Of a stretch of 64,000 nt of DNA, positions 23,960 through 32,048 are shown piece by piece. A program made the translations under genes and the position numbers. This stretch comes from Kribbella voronezhensis (GTDB lineage Bacteria > Actinomycetota > Actinomycetes > Propionibacteriales > Kribbellaceae): the NCBI RefSeq assembly GCF_004365175.1, contig NZ_SOCE01000001.1:2983403-3047402 (forward strand), in the 5' to 3' direction. The notes beneath the pieces are model-generated. The model had not been told where the DNA came from. It worked only from the letters and a program-made list of their open reading frames with translations, and searched no databases. The first letter of the stretch is position 1, and every line of letters begins with the position of its first letter.

Positions 23960-25083
23960 TTACTGGAGGGCGGCGATGATTCCGTCGGCCAGGCCGCCTC
24001 GCCAGCAGGCCAGGTCGTGACCACCGCGGTATTCCCTGAACGACACCGCGTGGCCACTGGCCTGCAGGACGTCGCGGAATCGATGATTCTCCGTCAGGAG
24101 GTCGCCTTCTTGGCTGCCGACTTCCAGGAAGAACTGTGGCGATCGCGGGCCGGCCTCTTCGTAGGCTGCGATCACCGCCGCGCCGGGCAGCCCGCCGGAC
24201 TCGTCGCCCGGCCACCAGAGTGCGGCTGATTGGCCGATCACCCACCCGATGCGGTCCGGCGCGACAGCCGCGACATGGAGAGCAGCCAAGCCTCCAAGGC
24301 TTTGGCCGGCCAGAACTGTGCGATTGGGGTCGCTGGTCACCGGATAGCTGGTGCGGAGGTACGGCAGCAGCTCGGCCAGAACGAAGTCGACGAACTGGTC
24401 CGGATGCGTGAGGCTCTGGATCCGCGTCGGTCCGCGCTCGACGGAACCTTTGATCGACTCGATCAGGACTGCGACGAACGGCGGTACGACGCGATCGGCG
24501 ACCAGGTTCGCGAACGTGGCCGTGATGCCGATCCGGAGCCAGGAACCGCCGTCGAAGGAGATCACCACCGGCAGTTGCTCCAGCGGCTGATCCGTGGCGG
24601 GGGTCCAGATGTGGATGACGGAGTCCCCTAGTTCGACCCGGGTCGACTCTCCCGGCGGTACGGCGGGGCGCCGGGCGACCCAAGGCTGCGGCAGCGCGGC
24701 CGGCAGTTCGAGAATCGACGCTGGACCCGGGTTGCCCCACAGAGTCTGGGGTGGCAGGCCCGCGGCGGCGATCGGATCCGGCACGCCGGTCGCAAGAATC
24801 TGCAGCCACCGATCCTCGTCCGGCGTCTGTCCACGCAACGGCCGATCGCGAACCGGGCAGAACTGATAGGCCGTCCGCAGGTCGGCGGCAGCTTGGAGGT
24901 CCAAGTCCAGCTACCGCCCGGCCCCGGCTCCATCAGGTAGGGGGACAGATCGCCCGCGTCGTAGGCGTCATCGGTCAGGGCAATGAGCCGGACGAGAACG
25001 TCGATCGCCGGGTGCGACTGGTCGGTATCAGCCCATCGCAGGGTGACCTCGTGATCGGTGGCAAGGCGCTCGGAGTTAGACAT
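23960..25083 (-). pseudogene. enterochelin-esterase-like gene with a single frameshift
   Basis: Two frames join into one protein. Frame A from ATG 25083 encodes the N-terminal Fes-type domain (HEVTLRWADTDQ, VLVRLIALTDDAYDAGDLSP, LMEPGPGGSWTW). About base 24905 the homology continues one base out of register as LDLQAAADLRTAYQFCPVRD, then the alpha/beta hydrolase domain: VVISFDGGSWLR, VLAGQSLGGLAALH (nucleophile Ser), and the C-terminal histidine in YRGGHDLACWRGG. The downstream part alone (23960-24904, TTG start) would be a 314-aa hydrolase lacking its N-terminal domain. It could be true decay, a sequencing error or, less likely, recoding. The intact enzyme would hydrolyse a siderophore or similar ester. 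It is divergent from a TetR regulator. Confidence 0.75.
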
Positions 25084-25110
25084 GCTTCGTCGTGCCATGA
25101 GACTGTTCGT

Positions 25111-25122
25111 TTCATCCATGAA
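25111..25122. promoter_or_regulatory. short palindrome between esterase and TetR genes
   Basis: TTCAT-CC-ATGAA (25111-25122) is a perfect 5-2-5 inverted repeat, 16 bases before the TetR start and 28 bases before the divergent esterase start. It is a candidate operator for the TetR protein; the short length makes it tentative. Confidence 0.4.
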
Positions 25123-25137
25123 TCGACGGAGCGACCA

Positions 25138-25704
25138 ATGGACAGCCGATTGCTCGCCGTGGCCACCGAGTTGCTCGACCAGGACGGCTGGACGGCGCTC
25201 AGCCTCGACCGGATTGCCGAGCGCGCGGGTGTCTCACGGGCAACGGTCTGGCGAGCCGGACTCACCCGCGCCAACGTCGAACTCGTGCTGAGGCGGAAGC
25301 TGGCGGCTGACTACCAGGAACTGATGTGGCATCCGCTGACCATGCCCGGCTCCGGCCTTGATCGCCTCCAGGCAGCGCTCAGATCTCTGTGTGCTGTTGC
25401 CGAGCGGAACCTGCCCTTGCTCGCGCACACCGACCTGGCCTTTCACGAGCCGGACCTCGACGCAGCCGGCCTGGAGCTCGACTACTTCGGACCATGGCTG
25501 CGAATCCTCGAACAGGCCGCCGCCGACGGAAGCCTCCCACCGGTCGACAACCCGACGAGATTCGTCGTGGCCCTGACCGACGCCCTGCTACTCACCTATG
25601 TCCACCTCCGCGCCCACCACAGCACCTACGGCTGGACCCCCGACAGCACAGCCGACCACCTGATCACCCTCCTCACCCACGGCTACCTCCCCCGCTCGGG
25701 CTGA
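25138..25704 (+). CDS. TetR-type transcriptional regulator
   Basis: 188 aa. N-terminal helix-turn-helix TELLDQDGWTALSLDRIAER followed by AGVSRATVWRAGLTRANVEL, where the usual Y-x-Y-F of TetR (GTLYRYF) is replaced by ATVWRAGLTRANV. The C-terminal part is all-helical ligand domain (LRSLCAVAERNLPLLAHTDL). ATG 25138 follows GGAG at seven-base spacing, and a palindrome lies just upstream. It is divergent from the esterase-like gene, so it likely controls that gene and itself. The gene's stop lies inside a 17-bp direct repeat. Confidence 0.85.
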   Translation: MDSRLLAVATELLDQDGWTALSLDRIAERAGVSRATVWRAGLTRANVELVLRRKLAADYQELMWHPLTMPGSGLDRLQAALRSLCAVAERNLPLLAHTDLAFHEPDLDAAGLELDYFGPWLRILEQAAADGSLPPVDNPTRFVVALTDALLLTYVHLRAHHSTYGWTPDSTADHLITLLTHGYLPRSG

Positions 25705-25732
25705 TCGCTGAACCCGGCTGATCGGTGAACCC
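25699..25732. repeat. 17-bp tandem duplication over the TetR stop codon
   Basis: GGCTGATCGCTGAACCC (25699-25715) is followed directly by GGCTGATCGGTGAACCC (25716-25732), one mismatch. The TGA stop (25702-25704) lies in the first copy. Confidence 0.85.
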
Positions 25733-25769
25733 GCTCGGGGCGAGGCAGCGAGAGGCGTGACTTAGGAGC

Positions 25770-25815
25770 GCCGTAGCTGGGGGTGGGGAGCGCCGACACA
25801 GGAGGCGCGTGGGCG
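25770..25815 (-). repeat. dispersed intergenic element, copy B
   Basis: Read on the minus strand: CCCACGCGCCTCCTGTGTCG, then GCGCTCCCCACCCCCAGC. It matches copy A (21217) and copy C (53964). It lies in the 162-base gap between the TetR gene and the LytS-type kinase. Confidence 0.65.
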
Positions 25816-25866
25816 GGATCGCGCCGCTCTCCCCTGTTACAGCCTCTCAGCGGTTACCGTCGGGGC

Positions 25867-26997
25867 ATGTTTGCTCGGCGGCGGAAGCATTTTGGGACTC
25901 CGGCTGACAAGGCGACGTATGCGACGCTGCATACCGCCTCGTTGGCTACGCCGAGTTTGCGGGAGGGGTTGACGCCGGAGGCGGCGGGTAAGGCGAGCAA
26001 GCATCTGCGGGACCTGCTCGGTACTGCGGCGATCGCGATCTGCGATTCGTCCGGCGTACTCGCCTGGGACGGGGTCGGCGGGCCGTACGAGTCCAACCAT
26101 CGTGTGGACGCCAAGTCCATCGCCGCGCACACCCTGCGCACTGGGCGGACCGCAGTACTCGGTGCTCATGATGTGGCCTGCAAAGACCCACAATGCCCGA
26201 TCCGTACTGCGGTGGTCGCTCCGATCGTCACCGAAGAACGCGTAGTCGCGGTACTGGTTGCGTACAGCCCCCGCTCGTCGGCTGCGCTCGTCCGCGCAAC
26301 CGAGGAGGTAGCCCGCTGGGTCTCCGGCCAAGTGGAGCTGGCGGAGCTCAACAAGGAACGCACCCGCGCGATGGAGGCCGAACTCAGGGCGCTCCGGGCC
26401 CAGATCAGCCCGCACTTCATCTACAACGCGCTGGCCGCGATCGCCTCGTTCGTGCGGACGGATCCGGAGCGGGCCCGTGAGCTCCTGCTCGAGTTCGCCG
26501 ACTTCTCCCGGTACGCCTTGCGCAGGGGCGGCGAGTTCACCGCGCTGTCCGATGAACTGCGCAATGTCGAGCGCTATCTCGTCCTGGAGCAGGCGCGCTT
26601 CGGTGAGCGCCTGACCGTATCGCTGCTGATCGCGCCCGAAGTACTGGCTGTCGCCATCCCCTACCTGGTCGTCCAGCCGCTGGTCGAGAACGCCGTACGG
26701 CACGGACTGGAAGGCAGTACCGGCGTCGGGCGGATCACCATCCGCGCGCTCGACCGCGGTTCCGAAGCGGAGATCAGCGTCGAGGACGACGGCGCCGGCA
26801 GCGACCCGGAAGTCATCCGCGCAGCTCTGGCCGGCGAGCCGAGCGGCGACTCGATCGGCCTCGGCAACGTCGACTCCCGGCTGCGGCAGGTGTACGGCGA
26901 CGCGTACGGCCTGGTGGTGGAAACGGCTCCGGACGCCGGCACGAAGGTAAGTTTCCGAGTGCCCAAATACTCCTCAGGCGTGCATGCGTCCCCTTAG
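25867..26997 (+). CDS. LytS/YehU-type sensor histidine kinase
   Basis: 376 aa, soluble. A GAF-like sensor domain (about 50-155; TAAIAICDSSGVLAWDGVGG, HDVACKDPQCPIRTAVVAPI) carries two closely spaced cysteines. Then comes the His_kinase family block LRAQISPHFIYNALAAIASF with the phosphoacceptor His, followed by LLEFADFSRYALRRGGEFTA and EQARFGERLTV. The ATPase domain shows VVQPLVENAVRHGL and a GLGNVDSRL G-box. ATG 25867 follows CGGGG. It pairs with the LytTR regulator 10 bases downstream. Relatives such as E. coli BtsS and YpdA sense pyruvate; the transporter genes that follow suggest a similar carboxylate role (inference). Confidence 0.9.
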   Translation: MFARRRKHFGTPADKATYATLHTASLATPSLREGLTPEAAGKASKHLRDLLGTAAIAICDSSGVLAWDGVGGPYESNHRVDAKSIAAHTLRTGRTAVLGAHDVACKDPQCPIRTAVVAPIVTEERVVAVLVAYSPRSSAALVRATEEVARWVSGQVELAELNKERTRAMEAELRALRAQISPHFIYNALAAIASFVRTDPERARELLLEFADFSRYALRRGGEFTALSDELRNVERYLVLEQARFGERLTVSLLIAPEVLAVAIPYLVVQPLVENAVRHGLEGSTGVGRITIRALDRGSEAEISVEDDGAGSDPEVIRAALAGEPSGDSIGLGNVDSRLRQVYGDAYGLVVETAPDAGTKVSFRVPKYSSGVHASP

Positions 26998-27007
26998 TCT
27001 GTGCGCC

Positions 27008-27754
27008 ATGACCGACTCTCCGTTACGCGCGCTCGTTGCTGATGACGAGGAGCCTGCGCTGGCCGAGTTGGTCTATCTGCTGCGGCAGGACGAGCGGATC
27101 GGCGAGATCCAGACCGCGTCCAACGGGCCCGAGGCGCTGAAGATCCTGCAAGCGGCCGATCTGGACGTGGTGTTCTGCGACATCAAGATGCCCGGCCTGG
27201 ACGGCATCGACCTGGCCCGGGTGCTGTCCAAGTTCGCCAAGCCGCCGCGGATCGTCTTCGTCACCGCATACGACGAGCATGCCGTCGACGCCTTCGATCT
27301 GAACGCGACCGACTACGTGATGAAGCCGGTCCGCGCCGAGCGTCTGACCGAAGCCGTACGCCGGGTGGTCAGCGCCGGTACGCCGACCGCTCAGCCGCCG
27401 CCGATCGACACAGGAGACGAAACCATCCCGGTCGAGCTCGCGGGCGTGACCCGATTCGTCCAGCGTTCCACCGTGCGGTACGTCGAGGCGCAGGGCGACT
27501 ACGCGCGCCTGCACACCGGCCAGAACTCGCACCTGGTCCGGATCCCGCTCAGCACGCTGGAGGAGCGCTGGCGCGACGCCGGGTTCACCCGGATCCACCG
27601 CAGTACGTTGGTGGCGCTGGCCCACGTCGACGAGATGCGCGTCGACGGCGGTCGCTGTGCGGTCCGCGTCGGCAACGACTGGTTGCCGGTCAGCCGCCGG
27701 CACACCCGCGAACTGCGCGACCTGCTGGTCCGGTCGACCTCGCTGCGGGGATGA
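27008..27754 (+). CDS. LytTR-family response regulator
   Basis: 248 aa. Receiver domain with acidic pocket VADDEEPAL, phosphoacceptor Asp in VVFCDIKMPGLDG, Thr in VFVTAYDEHA and Lys in YVMKPV. The C-terminal LytTR DNA-binding domain runs from about 150 (VRYVEAQGDYARLHTGQNSH, GFTRIHRSTLVALAHVDEM, VSRRHTRELRDLL). Partner of the preceding kinase; likely activates the downstream symporter genes. It overlaps the next gene by four bases (ATGA). Confidence 0.93.
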   Translation: MTDSPLRALVADDEEPALAELVYLLRQDERIGEIQTASNGPEALKILQAADLDVVFCDIKMPGLDGIDLARVLSKFAKPPRIVFVTAYDEHAVDAFDLNATDYVMKPVRAERLTEAVRRVVSAGTPTAQPPPIDTGDETIPVELAGVTRFVQRSTVRYVEAQGDYARLHTGQNSHLVRIPLSTLEERWRDAGFTRIHRSTLVALAHVDEMRVDGGRCAVRVGNDWLPVSRRHTRELRDLLVRSTSLRG

Positions 27755-28134
27755 GTACGCCGGCGGAGGGACCGCGTCGGGTTCGGGTGACGAGCCCTCG
27801 GACGAGTGCGGCCCGCCGCCCCAGTACGCCGGCAGGCACCCGCGAGATCGACGAGCAGACCCGCCTCGGCGAGGTCTACATGCACTCGCTGATCCAGTCC
27901 CAGCTCCGCCTCGCCCTCGCCGTGGTCGCCGGGGCCGCAGTCGTACTCGGCGGACTCCCGCTGCTGTTCGCCCTGCTGCCGGCCACTCGCAAACTACTGA
28001 TCCTCGGCATCCCTCTCCCCTGGATCCTGCTGGTCTTCGTCGTCTACCCGGTGGTCTACGTATCGGCCCGGATCTACGTCCGCAACGCCGAGCGGATCGA
28101 AGCCGAGTTCACCGAGTTCGTCGGGCGGAAATGA
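27751..28134 (+). CDS. small two-helix membrane protein upstream of symporter 1
   Basis: 127 aa. A basic, Pro/Arg-rich N-terminus (about 40 residues) is followed by two hydrophobic helices (LRLALAVVAGAAVVLGGLPLLFALL and LPWILLVFVVYPVVYVSARIY) and a short charged tail. This is the layout of DUF485-type proteins that precede acetate-permease genes, and its position before a sodium/solute symporter fits. Sequence similarity to DUF485 is weaker than for the protein at 29974. Start overlaps the response-regulator stop, so it is translationally coupled. Confidence 0.75.
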   Translation: MSTPAEGPRRVRVTSPRTSAARRPSTPAGTREIDEQTRLGEVYMHSLIQSQLRLALAVVAGAAVVLGGLPLLFALLPATRKLLILGIPLPWILLVFVVYPVVYVSARIYVRNAERIEAEFTEFVGRK

Positions 28135-28154
28135 TGCCGGCCCGGAGGAATTAG

Positions 28155-29702
28155 ATGTCATCGGCAATGAGTTTGACCGCCATCGGTTTGGTGATCGCGG
28201 CAACCATCGGGATCGGCCTGTTCGGGCTCCGGATCTCCCGTACCACCAGCGATTTCTACGTCGCCAGCCGGGCCGTGTCGCCGCGCTGGAACGCCTCCGC
28301 GATCAGCGGCGAATACTTGTCGGCGGCCTCTTTCCTCGGTGTCGCGGGCCTGGTCCTGGTGAACGGCGCCGACATGTTGTGGTTCTCGGTCGGTTACACC
28401 GTCGGCTATCTCATGCTGCTGGTACTGATCGCCGCGCCGCTGCGCCGCTCGGGCGCCTACACGCTGCCGGACTTCGCCGAGACCCGGTTCGAGTCCGCGG
28501 TGGTTCGGCGACTCTGTTCGGGCCTGGTGGCCGGAATCGGCTCGCTCTATCTACTGCCGCAGCTTCGCGGCGCCGGACTGACCTTCCATGCCGTCACAGG
28601 AGCTCCGCCGGCCGTCGGGGCCGCAATCGTCGCGGCGATCGTGGTGATCAACGTCGCTGCCGGCGGGATGCGCTCAATCACCTTCGTCCAGGCCTTCCAG
28701 TACTGGCTGAAACTCACCGCGCTGGCCGTTCCGATCTTCGTCATCCTGATCACCTGGCGATCGATGGACCACCCGGTCGGGCTGCTCGACTCGCTCCAGG
28801 GCGCAGGTTCGGAATGGGCCGAACCCCTTTCCCACGCCGGCGGCCGGGACCACCCGCTCTACGCCACCTATTCGTTGCTCTTGGCCCTTTGTTTCGGCAC
28901 GATGGGCCTGCCGCACGTCCTGGTTCGCTTCTACACCAACCCCGACGGGCGGGCCGCGCGCCGGACGACCGTCGTCGTCCTGGCTCTGCTCGGGCTGTTC
29001 TACCTGTTCCCGCCCCTGTACGCCGTACTCGGCCGATCCTTCGCGGCCGACCTCATCGGGACGTCACCCGACACCGTCGTCCTCGAACTGCCCAGCCGGA
29101 TCTTCGCCGGCACGACCGGGGACCTGCTCGGAGCACTGCTGGCCGCCGGTGCGTTCGCGGCGTTCCTGTCGACCTCGTCCGGGCTCACGGTCGCGATCGC
29201 CGGGGTGATCGACCAGGACCTGCTCCGGTCCCGGCTGCACCGGCTGACCGGTGGCGATTACCTTGCAGTGAACAGTTTCCGGATCGCGGCCCTGCTCGCG
29301 ATCGCCGTCCCGTACCTCGCCTTCAACCTCACCAAAGCACTCAGTCTCGCCGACACGGTCGGGCTCGCGTTCGCCGTCGCCGCGTCGACCTTCTGTCCTC
29401 TGCTGGTGCTGGGGATCTGGTGGCGCAAGATGTCCGTCCCCGGTGCCGCGGCCGGGCTCGTGGTCGGTGGAGTCGCCGCGATCACCGCCGTCCTGGTGAA
29501 CGTGATCGGACCACCGTCCGGCGGCTGGCCGAAGGCGCTGTTCGGCCAGCCTGCCGCCTGGACGATGCCGCTCGCGTTCCTGACGGTCGTCGTGGTGTCG
29601 AAGCTGACCCCTGAGCGCATCCCCCGCGGCACCGCCCGCAGCATGGTCCGCCTACACACCCCCGAAGCCGTCGACGTCGACCGAGGTCTCCCCTCCGCCT
29701 GA
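28155..29702 (+). CDS. sodium/solute symporter (SSS family), copy 1
   Basis: 515 aa with about 13 membrane helices. SSS signatures: SDFYVASRAVSPRWNASAIS at the start, ISGEYLSAASFLGVAG, GTMGLPHVLVRFYTNPDGRA and AAFLSTSSGLTVAIAGVIDQD. This is close to the ActP-type acetate/pyruvate permeases. ATG 28155 has a clear GGAGGA. Compared with copy 2 it lacks the stretch between GLPHVLVRFYT and the later helices that ends in a long C-terminal cytoplasmic tail. The substrate (acetate, pyruvate or another monocarboxylate) is inferred from the family. Confidence 0.9.
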   Translation: MSSAMSLTAIGLVIAATIGIGLFGLRISRTTSDFYVASRAVSPRWNASAISGEYLSAASFLGVAGLVLVNGADMLWFSVGYTVGYLMLLVLIAAPLRRSGAYTLPDFAETRFESAVVRRLCSGLVAGIGSLYLLPQLRGAGLTFHAVTGAPPAVGAAIVAAIVVINVAAGGMRSITFVQAFQYWLKLTALAVPIFVILITWRSMDHPVGLLDSLQGAGSEWAEPLSHAGGRDHPLYATYSLLLALCFGTMGLPHVLVRFYTNPDGRAARRTTVVVLALLGLFYLFPPLYAVLGRSFAADLIGTSPDTVVLELPSRIFAGTTGDLLGALLAAGAFAAFLSTSSGLTVAIAGVIDQDLLRSRLHRLTGGDYLAVNSFRIAALLAIAVPYLAFNLTKALSLADTVGLAFAVAASTFCPLLVLGIWWRKMSVPGAAAGLVVGGVAAITAVLVNVIGPPSGGWPKALFGQPAAWTMPLAFLTVVVVSKLTPERIPRGTARSMVRLHTPEAVDVDRGLPSA

Positions 29703-29973
29703 CAACGCGCTGCCGGCGCCCGCCAACCGCCGACCGGGCGTACGCAGTACGAGGATGGACCGCTCGCCGGGCGATCGCAGTACGGCGTGCTTCCGTTCGT
29801 CGCGGGTTTTCGACCGCTCGTCGCGGAGACGGGCACCGTCGGGCGAGGGGGCGGGGCCGCTGGGCGCTCGAGGCGTGTGCGTGCTGTCGGGCGACCGTGA
29901 CCTGGGCCACAGTTTGGCCAACAACCCTGCGCGCCGGTCTCCGCCCGGCCCGAGATTCGTCTGGAGGTCCGCG

Positions 29974-30315
29974 ATGAGCGATACGCGTCGCGCGGGCGAT
30001 CCGGAACTGACGACGTACCGGGATGTCCAGCTGTCACCGGACTTCTCCGAACTGCGCCGCCGCTTCCGCCGCTTCGTGTTCCCGATGACCGGCCTGTTCC
30101 TGGTCTGGTACTTCGTCTATGTCCTGCTCGCCGACTACGCCCACGGCTTCATGTCGCACCGGGTCGGCGGGAACATCACCGTCGCCCTGCTGTTCGGGCT
30201 CGGCCAGTTCGTCTCCACCTTCGCGATCACGATGATCTACGTCCGCTGGGCCGACAAGGAGATCGACCCGCCGGCCGAGCGGATGCGGAACCTGATCGAA
30301 GGTGAGGACCTGTGA
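29974..30315 (+). CDS. DUF485 family membrane protein
   Basis: 113 aa, with the DUF485 signature order: the N-terminal FSELRRRFRRFVFPMTGLFL, helix 1 LFLVWYFVYVLLADYAHGFM, a GNITVALLFGLGQFVSTFAI second helix, and the tail TMIYVRWADKEIDPPAERMR. DUF485 proteins are almost always encoded just before acetate/cation symporters and are thought to help them. ATG 29974 follows GGAGG. Its stop overlaps the next gene's GTG by four bases. Confidence 0.93.
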   Translation: MSDTRRAGDPELTTYRDVQLSPDFSELRRRFRRFVFPMTGLFLVWYFVYVLLADYAHGFMSHRVGGNITVALLFGLGQFVSTFAITMIYVRWADKEIDPPAERMRNLIEGEDL

Positions 30316-31958
30316 GCGCGCCCCTGATGTTGCCGTTGGCAACCGATATCGGCAACCCGACCGTCAACATCGTGATCTTCGCGCTGTTCGTGGTGGCCAC
30401 CCTCCTGATCGTGATCCGGGCCTCGCGCAACAACCGGACCGCGGCCGACTACTACGCGGGCGGCCGGTCCTTCACCGGCCCGCAGAACGGCATCGCCATC
30501 GCCGGCGACTACCTCTCGGCCGCCTCGTTCCTCGGCATCGCCGGTGCGATCGCGGTCAACGGGTACGACGGTTTCCTGTACTCGATCGGTTTCCTGGTCG
30601 CCTGGCTGGTGGCTCTCCTGCTGGTCGCCGAACTGCTCCGGAACACCGGCCGCTTCACCATGGCCGACGTGTTGTCGTTCCGGCTCAAGGAGCGGCCGGT
30701 CCGGATGGCTGCGGCCATCTCCACGCTGGTGGTCAGCTTCTTCTACCTGCTCGCCCAGATGGCCGGCGCGGGCGGCCTCGTCGCGCTCCTGCTCGGTGTC
30801 TCGCACCGCGCCGGACAGAACATCGTCATCGCCGTCGTCGGCCTGCTGATGATCACCTACGTCCTGGTCGGCGGAATGAAGGGCACCACCTGGGTGCAGA
30901 TCGTCAAGGCCGTCCTGCTGGTGATCGGCGCCGGCATCATGACGTTCTGGGTGCTGGCGAAGTACACCTTCAACCTGTCCGCACTGCTCGGCGCGGCGGT
31001 GGACAAGAGCCCGGCCGCAGGCGAGAAGCTGCTCAGCCCGGGACTGCAGTACGGCGCGACGGGGGTCAGCAAGCTCGACTTCATCTCGCTCGCCCTGGCC
31101 CTGGTGCTCGGAACGGCCGGTCTGCCGCACGTGCTGATGCGCTTCTACACCGTGCCGAACTCGCGAGAGGCCCGGCGCAGTGTCAGCTGGGCGATCTGGA
31201 TCATCGGCATCTTCTACCTGTTCACGCTGGTCCTCGGGTACGGCGCGGCCGCGCTGGTCGGGCCGGACCGGATCAAGGCAGCACCGGGCAAGGCGAACTC
31301 GGCCGCGCCACTGCTGGCCTTCGAGCTCGGCGGCGAACTCCTGCTCGGGGTGATCTCCGCGGTGGCCTTCGCCACCATCCTGGCGGTCGTCGCCGGGCTG
31401 ACGATCACCGCCAGTACGTCGTTCGCCCACGACGTCTACGGCCAGGTGATCAAGAAGGGCCAGATCAGCGGCAACAACGAGGTCCGGGTGGCCCGGATCA
31501 CGGCGGTCGTGATCGGCATCGTCGCGATCATCGGCGGCATCTTCGCCAACGGGCAGAACATCGCCTTCCTGGTGGCGCTGGCGTTCGCGGTGGCGGCCAG
31601 TGCGAACCTGCCGACGATCCTGTACTCGCTGTTCTGGCGGCGCTTCAACACCCGCGGCGCGCTCTGGAGCATCTACGGCGGCCTGGCGTCCGCGATCATC
31701 CTGATCGCGTTCTCCCCGGTCGTGTCCGGCAAGGTCGACAAGAAGACCCACGCCAGCCTGTCGATGATCACCGACACCGGGATCGACTTCCACTGGTTCC
31801 CGCTGGACAACCCCGGCATCGTGTCGATCCCGCTGGCGTTCCTGCTCGGCATCATCGGCACGCTCACCAGCAAGGAAGCGGTGAACGTCGACAAGTTCGC
31901 CGAGATGGAGGTCCGCTCACTCACCGGCGCCGGCGCGGAGAAGGCCGTGCAGCACTGA
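30312..31958 (+). CDS. cation/acetate symporter (ActP-like, SSS family), copy 2
   Basis: 548 aa, about 13 helices. Signatures: TAADYYAGGRSFTGPQNGIA, IAGDYLSAASFLGIAGAIAV, MAGAGGLVALLLGV, GTAGLPHVLMRFYTVPNSRE, ASTSFAHDVYGQV and VDKFAEMEVRS at the C-terminus. This matches the ActP cation/acetate permease branch better than copy 1. It follows DUF485 as usual. Two hairpins follow the stop. Two symporter units under one LytS/LytTR pair suggest either two substrates or high- and low-affinity uptake. Confidence 0.93.
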   Translation: MSAPLMLPLATDIGNPTVNIVIFALFVVATLLIVIRASRNNRTAADYYAGGRSFTGPQNGIAIAGDYLSAASFLGIAGAIAVNGYDGFLYSIGFLVAWLVALLLVAELLRNTGRFTMADVLSFRLKERPVRMAAAISTLVVSFFYLLAQMAGAGGLVALLLGVSHRAGQNIVIAVVGLLMITYVLVGGMKGTTWVQIVKAVLLVIGAGIMTFWVLAKYTFNLSALLGAAVDKSPAAGEKLLSPGLQYGATGVSKLDFISLALALVLGTAGLPHVLMRFYTVPNSREARRSVSWAIWIIGIFYLFTLVLGYGAAALVGPDRIKAAPGKANSAAPLLAFELGGELLLGVISAVAFATILAVVAGLTITASTSFAHDVYGQVIKKGQISGNNEVRVARITAVVIGIVAIIGGIFANGQNIAFLVALAFAVAASANLPTILYSLFWRRFNTRGALWSIYGGLASAIILIAFSPVVSGKVDKKTHASLSMITDTGIDFHWFPLDNPGIVSIPLAFLLGIIGTLTSKEAVNVDKFAEMEVRSLTGAGAEKAVQH

Positions 31959-31961
31959 GAC

Positions 31962-32005
31962 CTGTCAGGCAGGTTCTGCTGGTTCGACGCGAACCTGCCT
32001 GACAG
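31962..32005. terminator. hairpin 1 after the symporter operon
   Basis: CTGTCAGGCAGGTTC (31962-31976) and GAACCTGCCTGACAG (31991-32005) form a perfect 15-bp stem with a 14-base loop, four bases after the symporter stop. Confidence 0.8.
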
Positions 32006-32019
32006 CACCACCCGCTGAG

Positions 32020-32046
32020 GAGCCCCTGGCAGCCGGCCAGGGGCTC
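32020..32046. terminator. hairpin 2, probably bidirectional terminator
   Basis: GAGCCCCTGGC (32020-32030) and GCCAGGGGCTC (32036-32046) form a perfect 11-bp stem with a 5-base loop, followed by TCTCATTT. It lies between convergent genes and three bases from the CYTH-CHAD stop. Confidence 0.8.
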
Positions 32047-32048
32047 TC

